The position numbers and the translations under genes are program-made. Source: Telluria antibiotica (GTDB lineage Bacteria > Pseudomonadota > Gammaproteobacteria > Burkholderiales > Burkholderiaceae_D). From it: a stretch of DNA of 64,000 bases. The stretch's first letter is position 1. Every line of letters begins with the position of its first letter. The notes below the pieces were generated by a model, which did no database searches, was not told where the DNA came from, and worked only from the letters and a program-made list of their open reading frames with translations. Positions 17,041 through 25,782 of the stretch are shown here, piece by piece. Location: NCBI RefSeq assembly GCF_011682055.1, contig NZ_JAAQOM010000017.1, forward strand, positions 62,001 through 126,000, given 5' to 3'.

Positions 17041-17105
17041 GGTGGGCACGGGGTGCCCACCCTACGTATGGACGGTTGCCGTAGGGTGGGCACCCCGTGC
17101 CCACC
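17041..17105. repeat. REPIN-like inverted repeat pair inside the paa operon
   Basis: Two identical 26-base units, inverted (complement at 17041-17066, direct at 17080-17105), with a 13-base loop. They form a near-perfect hairpin in the paaA-paaB message. The units have the same core as those at 4571 and 45776 but end CCCACC instead of CCCACGCG. The arm order is opposite to the pair at 4571. Confidence 0.88.
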
Positions 17106-17131
17106 AACCACCAAGAAACACGGAGACAGCA

Positions 17132-17416
17132 ATGAGCAAAGAATGGCCCCTGTGGGAAGTCTTCATCCGCAGCCAGCACGGCCTCGCCCACAAGCACGTG
17201 GGCAGCCTGCACGCGCCGGATGCCGAGATGGCGATCAACAACGCGCGCGACGTCTACACGCGCCGCAACGAAGGCGTGTCGATCTGGGTGGTGAAAGCCG
17301 CCGACATCGTCGCCTCGAGCCCGGCCGACAAGGACGCGCTGTTCGAACCGTCGAACAGCAAGGTCTACCGCCACCCGACCTTCTTCCCGATGCCGGAAGA
17401 AGTCAAGAACCTGTGA
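17132..17416 (+). CDS. paaB: Phenylacetyl-CoA epoxidase subunit PaaB
   Basis: A 94-residue PaaB protein. It begins MSKEWPLWEVFIRSQHGLAHKHVGSLHAPDAEMA, the near-invariant family start, and bridges the PaaAC subcomplexes in the epoxidase. The ATG at 17132 follows CGGAGAC. The longer frame upstream only reads through the repeat. It is followed seven bases later by paaC. Confidence 0.95.
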   Translation: MSKEWPLWEVFIRSQHGLAHKHVGSLHAPDAEMAINNARDVYTRRNEGVSIWVVKAADIVASSPADKDALFEPSNSKVYRHPTFFPMPEEVKNL

Positions 17417-17423
17417 GCGGCGT

Positions 17424-18191
17424 ATGGACGCGAAGTTCGCTCAGTTCAAGTTCGAGTATCTCCTGCGCCAGGGCGACAACGCGTTGATCCTGTCGCAGCA
17501 ACTGTCGCAGCTGTGCGGCAAGGGCCCGGCGCTGGAAGAAGACATGGCGCTGACCAACGTCGCCCTCGACCTGCTCGGCCAGACCCGTATGTGGCTCACG
17601 TATGCCGGCGAGCTCGAAGGCCAGGGCCGCGACGAGGACCGCCTCGCCTACCTGCGCGACGCCCGCGACTTCCGCAACTGCCTGCTCGTCGAGCAGCCGA
17701 ACGGCGACTACGCGCAGACGTTGACGCGCCAGTTCCTGTTCGATACGTGGCACTACTTCCTGATGCGCGGCCTGGTCGATTCCAGCGACCGCCGCATCGC
17801 GGAGATCGCGGAAAAATCGATCAAGGAAGTGACGTACCACCTGCGCCGCAGCGGCGACCTCGTCGTGCGTCTCGGCGACGGCACGGACGTCAGCCGGCGC
17901 AAGATGCAGGATGCGCTGGACGAGCTGTGGACGTATGCCGGCGAGATGTTCATCTACGACGACGTCGACCTGGCAATGGTCGAGCAGGGCGTCGCGCCGG
18001 CTGCCGAAGGGCTGCGCGCCGCGTTCCTCGGCCACGTCGCCGAGGTGCTGGAAGAGGCCACCTTGACGAGGCCGCCGATTGACGCCTACGTCCAGCGCGG
18101 CGGCAAGCAGGGCCGTCATACGGAGCGGCTCGGCTACATCCTCGCCGAGATGCAGTTCCTGCAGCGCGCCTATCCGGGCGTGGCATGGTGA
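17424..18191 (+). CDS. paaC: Phenylacetyl-CoA epoxidase structural subunit PaaC
   Basis: A 255-residue ferritin-like but non-catalytic subunit that pairs with PaaA. Typical features are YLLRQGDNALILSQQLSQLCGKGPALEEDMAL, NVALDLLGQTRMWLTYAGE and the C-terminal GKQGRHTERLGYILAEMQFLQRAYPG. The gene overlaps paaD by seven bases, which points to coupled translation. Confidence 0.95.
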   Translation: MDAKFAQFKFEYLLRQGDNALILSQQLSQLCGKGPALEEDMALTNVALDLLGQTRMWLTYAGELEGQGRDEDRLAYLRDARDFRNCLLVEQPNGDYAQTLTRQFLFDTWHYFLMRGLVDSSDRRIAEIAEKSIKEVTYHLRRSGDLVVRLGDGTDVSRRKMQDALDELWTYAGEMFIYDDVDLAMVEQGVAPAAEGLRAAFLGHVAEVLEEATLTRPPIDAYVQRGGKQGRHTERLGYILAEMQFLQRAYPGVAW

Positions 18192-18718
18192 TGACCGCGG
18201 ACACGTCACCGATCACGGTCGACCGGGTGCGCGCCTGGCTGGGCGACGTCCCGGATCCGGAAATCCCGGTGATCTCGGTCGTCGACCTGGGCATCGTGCG
18301 CGACGTGGACGTGGCCGACGACGGCGCATGCGTCGTCACGATCACGCCGACGTATTCCGGCTGCCCCGCGATGGAAGTCATCGCCGAGGACATCGACAAG
18401 GCGCTGCGCGCACGCGGCGTGGACAACCTGCGCATCGTCACCCGCCTGTCGCCCGCGTGGACGACGGACTGGATGAGCGATGCCGGCAAGGCCGCGCTGA
18501 AAGGCTACGGCATCGCACCACCGGTGCAGCAGGTGATCGACATCAGCGCGTTGACCCGCGGCGTGAAGCGCCATGCGATCGAACAGCCTACTGTGGCCTG
18601 CCCGCACTGCGGCTCGACGCACACGCGCCTGACCAGCCAGTTCGGCTCGACGCCATGCAAGGCCCTGTATCAATGCCTCGATTGCCGCGAGCCGTTCGAT
18701 TACTTCAAATGCCATTGA
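18185..18718 (+). CDS. paaD: PaaD, MIP18-family maturation protein of the epoxidase
   Basis: A 177-residue protein with an N-terminal MIP18/DUF59 domain (PDPEIPVISVVDLGIVRDV, TPTYSGCPAMEVI with the conserved cysteine) and a C-terminal zinc-ribbon-like part (CPHCGSTHTRL...CLDCREPFDYFKCH). PaaD is needed for activity and is thought to help assemble iron-sulfur or di-iron centres. ATG 18191, which overlaps the paaC stop as ATGA, is an alternative start. Confidence 0.93.
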   Translation: MVMTADTSPITVDRVRAWLGDVPDPEIPVISVVDLGIVRDVDVADDGACVVTITPTYSGCPAMEVIAEDIDKALRARGVDNLRIVTRLSPAWTTDWMSDAGKAALKGYGIAPPVQQVIDISALTRGVKRHAIEQPTVACPHCGSTHTRLTSQFGSTPCKALYQCLDCREPFDYFKCH

Positions 18719-18725
18719 GGCTGAC

Positions 18726-19805
18726 ATGAGCAAGTTCTACCTATTGACCGTGGCGCAGGTGAAGCATGAGACGCGCGACGCCATCGCCGTCACGTTCGAC
18801 GTCCCGCCCGACCTGCGCGACGCGTTCACCTACCGCCAGGGCCAGCACCTGACCTTGCGCACGACGATCGACGGCGAGGACGTGCGCCGCTCGTACTCGA
18901 TCTGCGCGGCCGTGCAGGACGAGAAGCTGCGCGTCGCCATCAAGCGCGTGCCGGGCGGGCTGTTCTCGACCTGGGCCAACGAGACGATCCGCCCCGGCGT
19001 CACCCTCGACGTGATGCCGCCGGAAGGCCGCTTCAACCTGCCGCTGGAACCCGAGAGCTGCCGTCACTACCTCGCGTTCGCGGCCGGCAGCGGCATCACG
19101 CCGATCCTCTCGATCGTCAAGACGACGCTGATCGCCGAGCCGCACAGCCGCTTCACCGTGTTGTACGGGAACCGCGCGTCGTCGTCCGTGATCTTCCGCG
19201 ACGAGCTGGCCGAGTTGAAGGACCAGTACATGGAGCGGCTGAACCTCGTCTATGTGATGAGCCGCGAACAGCAGGACATCGAATTGTTCAACGGCCGCAT
19301 CACGCAGGACAAATGCCGCCAGCTGTTCAAGCACTGGCTGCGCGTGGAAGACGTCGACCATGCGTTCATCTGCGGACCGGAAGACATGATGCACGGCGTC
19401 TCCGCCGCGCTGCAGGAAGCGGGCATGCCGAAAGAGCGCATCCGCATCGAACTGTTCGTCGCGGGCGCCGCGCAAGAGCCGCGCAAGCCGCGGCGCCAGG
19501 TCGTGGACGATGCGCACCACCTGACCGAGGTCACCGTGATCATGGACGGCAACCACGCCAGCTTCACGATGGACCGCGACAAGGAATCGATCCTCGACGC
19601 CGGCCTGCGCGCGGGCCTCGACATGCGTTACTCCTGCAAGGGCGGCGTGTGCTCGACGTGCCGCTGCAAGGTGCGCGACGGCCAGGTCGACATGGACGTC
19701 AACTATGCGCTGGAAGACTACGAGGTCGCGCGCGGCTTCGTGCTGAGCTGCCAGAGCTTCCCCGTGACGGACAAGGTCGTCGTCGATTTCGACGTCGTGG
19801 AATGA
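18726..19805 (+). CDS. paaE: Phenylacetyl-CoA epoxidase reductase PaaE
   Basis: A 359-residue ferredoxin-NADP reductase type protein that feeds electrons to PaaA. The FAD motif R55-S-Y-S is followed by the NAD(P) site (FAAGSGITPILSIV, ICGPEDMMHGV). A C-terminal plant-type 2Fe-2S domain has C304, C309, C312 and C342. It begins seven bases after paaD. A single repeat unit lies between it and paaG. Confidence 0.96.
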   Translation: MSKFYLLTVAQVKHETRDAIAVTFDVPPDLRDAFTYRQGQHLTLRTTIDGEDVRRSYSICAAVQDEKLRVAIKRVPGGLFSTWANETIRPGVTLDVMPPEGRFNLPLEPESCRHYLAFAAGSGITPILSIVKTTLIAEPHSRFTVLYGNRASSSVIFRDELAELKDQYMERLNLVYVMSREQQDIELFNGRITQDKCRQLFKHWLRVEDVDHAFICGPEDMMHGVSAALQEAGMPKERIRIELFVAGAAQEPRKPRRQVVDDAHHLTEVTVIMDGNHASFTMDRDKESILDAGLRAGLDMRYSCKGGVCSTCRCKVRDGQVDMDVNYALEDYEVARGFVLSCQSFPVTDKVVVDFDVVE

Positions 19806-19808
19806 TGC

Positions 19809-19834
19809 CGTAGGGTGGGCACCCCGTGCCCACC
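19809..19834 (+). repeat. Single unit of the dispersed palindromic repeat
   Basis: One 26-base unit, identical to those at 17041-17105, starts three bases after the paaE stop and precedes paaG. It lacks an inverted partner. The unit itself can fold as GGTGGGCA with TGCCCACC. Confidence 0.85.
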
Positions 19835-19860
19835 GAAGACCATAACGAGGAGACACACGC

Positions 19861-20652
19861 ATGACCTACGACACCATCCTGTTCACGATCGAACAGGGCA
19901 TTGCCACGCTCACCCTGAACCGCCCCGATCGCCTGAACAGCTTTACCCAGGCGATGCACCTCGAAGTGCGCGATGCGCTCGAGCGCGTGGAACAGGACAA
20001 ATCCGTGCGCGTGCTGCTGCTGACGGGCGCCGGCCGCGGTTTCTGTGCCGGCCAGGACCTGAACGACCGCGCCGTGGAACCGGGCGCGCCGGGTGTCGAC
20101 CTGGGAGAATCCGTCGAAAAATTCTATGCGCCGCTCGTGCTCACGCTGAAAAGCCTGCCGCTGCCGGTGATCTGCGCCGTCAACGGCGTGGCAGCCGGCG
20201 CGGGCGCGAACCTGGCGCTCGCGTGCGACGTCGTGCTCGCGGCGAAGTCGGCATCGTTCATCGAAGCGTTCTGCAAGCTGGGGCTGATCCCCGATACGGG
20301 CGGCACATGGGTGCTGCCGCGCCTCGTCGGACCGGCGCGCGCGCTGGGCCTGGCTCTCCTGGGCGACAAGCTGCCGGCCGAGAAGGCCGAGCAATGGGGC
20401 CTGATCTGGCGCTGCGTGGCGGACGAGTCGCTGATGGACGAAGCGCTGACGCTCGCGCGCCACTTCGCCACCGCACCGACGAAAGGCCTCGCGTTCACGA
20501 AGCGAGCCATGCAGGAAAGCTGGGGCAATACGCTGGAACAGCAGCTGCAGCTGGAAGCCGGGATGATGCGCGAACTGGGCTACAGCCACGACTACCGCGA
20601 AGGCGTCGCCGCGTTCATCGCCAAGCGCCAGCCACAGTTCAAGGGAGAGTGA
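19861..20652 (+). CDS. paaG: 2-(1,2-epoxy-1,2-dihydrophenyl)acetyl-CoA isomerase PaaG
   Basis: A 263-residue crotonase-family enzyme that isomerises the ring epoxide to the oxepin. LLLTGAGRGFCAGQDLNDR forms the oxyanion hole, and D145 in LGLIPDTGGTW matches the catalytic aspartate of E. coli PaaG, where hydratases of the PaaF type carry a glutamate. The overall match to PaaG is strong along the whole length (SLPLPVICAVNGVAAGAGA, DYREGVAAFIAKR). It is the only crotonase in this cluster. Confidence 0.92.
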   Translation: MTYDTILFTIEQGIATLTLNRPDRLNSFTQAMHLEVRDALERVEQDKSVRVLLLTGAGRGFCAGQDLNDRAVEPGAPGVDLGESVEKFYAPLVLTLKSLPLPVICAVNGVAAGAGANLALACDVVLAAKSASFIEAFCKLGLIPDTGGTWVLPRLVGPARALGLALLGDKLPAEKAEQWGLIWRCVADESLMDEALTLARHFATAPTKGLAFTKRAMQESWGNTLEQQLQLEAGMMRELGYSHDYREGVAAFIAKRQPQFKGE

Positions 20653-20654
20653 CG

Positions 20655-22196
20655 ATGGTCCAGGCACTGGAAAAGAACAGCGTCGTCGCCGTCATCGGCA
20701 GCGGTGCGATGGGCTCCGGCATCGCCCAGGTCGCGGCAGTCGCGGGCCACACGGTGAAGCTGTTCGACACGCGCCCGGAAGCCGTCGACAAGGCCCTCGC
20801 GGGTATCGGCCAGGCCCTCGCGCGGCTCGTCGAAAAAGGCCGCATGGGCGCAGCGGAAGCGGACCTCGCGCGTGAGCGCGTGCACGCGATGCGCGCGCTG
20901 GACGACGCGAAGGATGCGGCGCTCGTGGTGGAAGCCGTCGTGGAAGACCTCGACGTCAAGCGGACATTGTTCGCGCAACTGGAAGAGGTCGTCGGCCCGG
21001 ACTGCATCCTCGCGACGAACACGTCGTCGATCTCGGTCACCGCGATCGGTGCGATGTTGCAACGCCCGGAACGTCTCGTCGGCATGCACTTCTTCAATCC
21101 CGTACCGCTGATGGCCCTGGTGGAAGTGATCTCCGGCCTCGCCACCGACAAGACCGTCGCCGACACCGTGTACGCGACCGCGGCGGCGTGGGGCAAGAAC
21201 CCCGTGCACGCGAAGTCCACGCCGGGCTTCATCGTCAACCGCGTGGCGCGCCCGTACTATGCGGAGGCGCTGCGCCTGCTGCTCGAGCAGGCGGCCGACC
21301 CGGCCACGATCGATGCCGTGATGCGCGACTGCGGCGGCTTCCGCATGGGGCCTTTCGAGCTGATGGACCTGATCGGCCACGACGTCAATTACTCGGTCAC
21401 GCAATCCGTCTTCAACGCCTACTACGGCGACCCGCGCTTCGCGCCGTCCGTCGTGCAGCAGGAGCTCGTGAATGCCGGCTTCCTCGGTCGCAAGACGGGA
21501 CGCGGCTTTTACCGCTACGACGACGGCGCCGTGCTGCCGCAGGCGCACGCCGAGGCGATGCAGGCAGCGCCCGCGCAGGTGCGCGTCGCGCGGCCCGGTA
21601 CACATGCCGTGCTCGATGCGCTCGAGGCGCGCCTGCGCGCTGCCGGCATCGATGTGACGGCGGCGGACGGTGACGCCGGCCCGGCGCTTTACGCGGACGG
21701 CGCCGCCATCCACCTGACCGACGGCCGCAGCGCCACGCGGCGCGCGTGCGACGACGGCCGCCCGGACACGATCGTGTTCGACCTGCTGCTCGACCCGGCC
21801 AAGGCCACGCGCATCGCGCTGGCCCGCGCCGACCAATGCGGCGACGCGGCGTGGAGCGGCGCTGTCGCCCTGTTCCAGCAGGCCGGCTTCACGGTGACGC
21901 GCCTCGACGACGTGCCCGGCATGGCCGTGATGCGCACCGTCGCCATGCTGGCCAACGAGGCGCTCGATGCCGTCAACCAGGGCGTGTGCTCGGCGGTCGC
22001 CGTCGACATCGCGATGCAGAAGGGCGTGAATTATCCGCGCGGCCCGCTGGCGTGGGCCGATGGCATCGGCCTGCGGCACGTGTTCACCGTGCTGGCCAAT
22101 CTCGGTGCCGCGTATGGCGAGGACCGCTACCGCGTGTCGCCGCTGCTGCGCCGCAAGCTCGCGGCCGATCCCGACGGAGCGCGCATCCATGCATAG
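20655..22196 (+). CDS. paaH: 3-hydroxyadipyl-CoA dehydrogenase PaaH
   Basis: A 513-residue 3-hydroxyacyl-CoA dehydrogenase that oxidises 3-hydroxyadipyl-CoA to 3-oxoadipyl-CoA. The NAD motif is VIGSGAMGSG near residues 14-22. MHFFNPVPLMALVEV holds the catalytic histidine, and GFIVNRVARPYYAEALRLL follows. The length is that of PaaH, with a second, shorter C-terminal dehydrogenase domain (GVNYPRGPLAWADGIG). It starts two bases after paaG and overlaps paaI by eight bases. Confidence 0.95.
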   Translation: MVQALEKNSVVAVIGSGAMGSGIAQVAAVAGHTVKLFDTRPEAVDKALAGIGQALARLVEKGRMGAAEADLARERVHAMRALDDAKDAALVVEAVVEDLDVKRTLFAQLEEVVGPDCILATNTSSISVTAIGAMLQRPERLVGMHFFNPVPLMALVEVISGLATDKTVADTVYATAAAWGKNPVHAKSTPGFIVNRVARPYYAEALRLLLEQAADPATIDAVMRDCGGFRMGPFELMDLIGHDVNYSVTQSVFNAYYGDPRFAPSVVQQELVNAGFLGRKTGRGFYRYDDGAVLPQAHAEAMQAAPAQVRVARPGTHAVLDALEARLRAAGIDVTAADGDAGPALYADGAAIHLTDGRSATRRACDDGRPDTIVFDLLLDPAKATRIALARADQCGDAAWSGAVALFQQAGFTVTRLDDVPGMAVMRTVAMLANEALDAVNQGVCSAVAVDIAMQKGVNYPRGPLAWADGIGLRHVFTVLANLGAAYGEDRYRVSPLLRRKLAADPDGARIHA

Positions 22197-22632
22197 CGAT
22201 CCGCAAGCGCTGGCCGAACTGGCCGGCAAGACGATGTACGAGCGCGATCCCGCCAGCCAGGCATTGGGCATGACGCTCGACGCGATCCGCCCCGGCTACG
22301 CGCGCATGCGCATGCGGGTGCGCGACGACATGCTGAACGGCCACGGCACCTGCCACGGCGGCTACATCTTCATGCTGGCTGACAGCGCCTTCGCGTTCGC
22401 CTGCAATTCGCACAATGTCAATACCGTGGGCGCCGGCTGCACGATCGACTACCTCGCGCCGGGACGCGCGGGCGACGTGCTCGTGGCCGAAGCCGTCGAG
22501 CAGGTGCTGTCCGGCAAGACGGGCGTCTACGACGTCGTCGTGACGGACCAGGACGGGCGCAAGATCGCGCTGTTCCGCGGGAAGTCGCACCGCGTCGCCG
22601 GCCATGTGGTGCCGGTCGATGCGGCCATGTGA
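22189..22632 (+). CDS. paaI: Hydroxyphenylacetyl-CoA thioesterase PaaI
   Basis: A 147-residue hotdog thioesterase. GHGTCHGGYIFMLADSAFAFACN is the family signature, with D65 as the catalytic acid. PaaI releases CoA from dead-end phenylacetyl-CoA derivatives and relieves CoA trapping. The start at 22189 overlaps the paaH stop and has CGGAG upstream; a longer frame from 22060 would lie inside paaH. Confidence 0.94.
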   Translation: MHSDPQALAELAGKTMYERDPASQALGMTLDAIRPGYARMRMRVRDDMLNGHGTCHGGYIFMLADSAFAFACNSHNVNTVGAGCTIDYLAPGRAGDVLVAEAVEQVLSGKTGVYDVVVTDQDGRKIALFRGKSHRVAGHVVPVDAAM

Positions 22633-22648
22633 AACGGAGGAGGTAACG

Positions 22649-23959
22649 ATGGTGCAACGCATCCCGCAACCCGGCGATCTGGAGCCGATCGAGCGCGCGA
22701 GCCGCGACGAACTGCAGGCCGTGCAGCTGGAGCGGCTGAAATGGAGCCTGAAGCATGCCTACGACAACGTGCCGCACTACCGCCGCGCGTTCGACGAAGC
22801 GGGCGTGCACCCGGACGATTTGAAGACGCTGGCCGACCTCGCGAAATTCCCGTTCACGGAGAAGAAGACGCTGCGCGACAATTATCCGTTCGGCCTGTTC
22901 GCCGTGCCGCGCGAGCAGGTCGTGCGCGTGCACGCGTCGTCCGGCACGACGGGCAAGCCGACCGTCGTCGGCTACACGCAGCGCGACATCGACACGTGGG
23001 CCGACGTCGTCGCCCGCTCGATCCGCGCCGCGGGCGGCCGGCGTGGCGACATGGTGCACATCGCCTACGGCTACGGCCTGTTCACGGGCGGCCTCGGTGC
23101 CCACTACGGCGCCGAGCGCCTCGGTTGCACGGTCGTGCCGATGTCGGGCGGACAGACGGAAAAACAGGTCCAGCTGATCCAGGATTTCAAGCCGTCGATC
23201 ATCATGGTGACGCCGTCGTACATGCTGAACATCGTCGAGGAATTCAAGCGCCAGGGGCTCGACCCGGCCGCGTCGTCGCTGCGGGTCGGCATCTTCGGCG
23301 CCGAGCCGTGGACGGATGCGATGCGCCGCGAGATCGAGGAACGCGCGGGCATCGATGCCGTCGACATCTACGGCCTGTCCGAAGTGATGGGACCCGGTGT
23401 CGCGAGCGAGTGCATCGAAAGCAAGGACGGTCCCGTGATCTGGGAGGATCACTTCTACCCCGAGATCATCGACCCGGACACGGGCGAGGTGCTGCCGGAC
23501 GGCGCGGAGGGCGAGCTCGTATTCACGTCGCTGACGAAGGAAGCGCTGCCGATCATCCGCTACCGCACGCGCGACCTGACGAAACTCCTGCCGCCGACGG
23601 CACGTTCGATGCGGCGCATGGGCCGCATCAGCGGCCGGTCGGACGACATGCTGATCATCCGCGGCGTGAACGTGTTCCCCAGCCAGGTCGAGGAACTCAT
23701 CTTGCAGATGCCGGCGCTGGCGCCGCATTATCAACTCGTCGTCACGCGCGACGGCCATCTCGATGCGCTGGCCGTGCTTTGCGAGCTGCGCGAAGGCGGC
23801 GCGGACAACGTGGATGCGCTGGCCCGCGACCTGCAGCACCGTATCAAGACCCATATCGGCGTGACGACGGCCGTGACGTTGCTGCCCCCTCTGGGCATCG
23901 AACGCTCGCTGACGGGCAAGGCGCGCCGCGTCGTCGACAAGCGGCCGAAACATCAATAA
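22649..23959 (+). CDS. paaK: Phenylacetate-CoA ligase PaaK
   Basis: A 436-residue AMP-forming ligase that activates phenylacetate to its CoA ester, the first step of the pathway. The P-loop is HASSGTTGKPTVVGYT (about residues 95-110), the YGLSEVMGPGV motif follows, and ISGRSDDMLIIRGVNVFPSQ marks the hinge to the C-terminal domain. A strong GGAGGAGGT ribosome binding site precedes the ATG. Confidence 0.96.
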   Translation: MVQRIPQPGDLEPIERASRDELQAVQLERLKWSLKHAYDNVPHYRRAFDEAGVHPDDLKTLADLAKFPFTEKKTLRDNYPFGLFAVPREQVVRVHASSGTTGKPTVVGYTQRDIDTWADVVARSIRAAGGRRGDMVHIAYGYGLFTGGLGAHYGAERLGCTVVPMSGGQTEKQVQLIQDFKPSIIMVTPSYMLNIVEEFKRQGLDPAASSLRVGIFGAEPWTDAMRREIEERAGIDAVDIYGLSEVMGPGVASECIESKDGPVIWEDHFYPEIIDPDTGEVLPDGAEGELVFTSLTKEALPIIRYRTRDLTKLLPPTARSMRRMGRISGRSDDMLIIRGVNVFPSQVEELILQMPALAPHYQLVVTRDGHLDALAVLCELREGGADNVDALARDLQHRIKTHIGVTTAVTLLPPLGIERSLTGKARRVVDKRPKHQ

Positions 23960-23971
23960 GGAGACTCCAAC

Positions 23972-25177
<1,206 letters not shown>

Positions 25178-25178
25178 C

Positions 25179-25772
25179 ATGGTCAAGGTCTACGAAATCG
25201 ATGGGCTGCGTCCCGTCGTGCACCCGACGGCGTACGTGCACCCGACCGCGGTGCTGATCGGCGACGTGATCGTCGGGCCGCGCTGCTACGTCGGGCCGCT
25301 CGCGTCGCTGCGCGGCGACTTCGGGCGGCTGATCCTGGAAGAGGGCGCGAACGTGCAGGACACGTGCGTGATGCATGGCTTTCCGGAAGACGACACGGTC
25401 GTCGAAGTGGATGGCCACATCGGCCACGGCGCCGTGCTGCACGGCTGCCGCGTGGGGCGCAATGCGATGGTCGGGATGAATGCCGTCGTGATGGACAAGG
25501 CCATCGTCGGCGCGGAGTCGATCGTGGGCGCGGCGGCGTTCGTGAAGGCCGGCATGGTGATCCCGCCGCGCAGCCTCGTGCTGGGCGCCCCGGCGAAGAT
25601 CGTGCGCGCAGTGTCGGACGAGGAGATCGCATGGAAGAGCTATGGCACGCGGCAGTACCACGACCTGAACGTGCGGTCGATGCGCACGATGCGCGAAGTC
25701 GAGGCGTTGACGGAAGTCGAGCCCGGCCGGCCGCGCATCGTGTTCGACGAGCCGCACAAGCCAAAACAATGA
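25179..25772 (+). CDS. paaY: PaaY, hexapeptide-repeat thioesterase/gamma-carbonic anhydrase-like
   Basis: A 197-residue left-handed beta-helix protein (repeated HPTAVLIGDVIVG, GHIGHGAVLHGCRVG, IVGAESIVGAAAFV units) of the gamma-carbonic anhydrase group. In the paa pathway PaaY is a thioesterase that removes toxic CoA by-products. Metal histidines fit VMHGFPE, HIGHGA and LHGC. It starts right after the paaJ stop. Confidence 0.92.
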   Translation: MVKVYEIDGLRPVVHPTAYVHPTAVLIGDVIVGPRCYVGPLASLRGDFGRLILEEGANVQDTCVMHGFPEDDTVVEVDGHIGHGAVLHGCRVGRNAMVGMNAVVMDKAIVGAESIVGAAAFVKAGMVIPPRSLVLGAPAKIVRAVSDEEIAWKSYGTRQYHDLNVRSMRTMREVEALTEVEPGRPRIVFDEPHKPKQ

Positions 25773-25782
25773 GGAGACGAGG

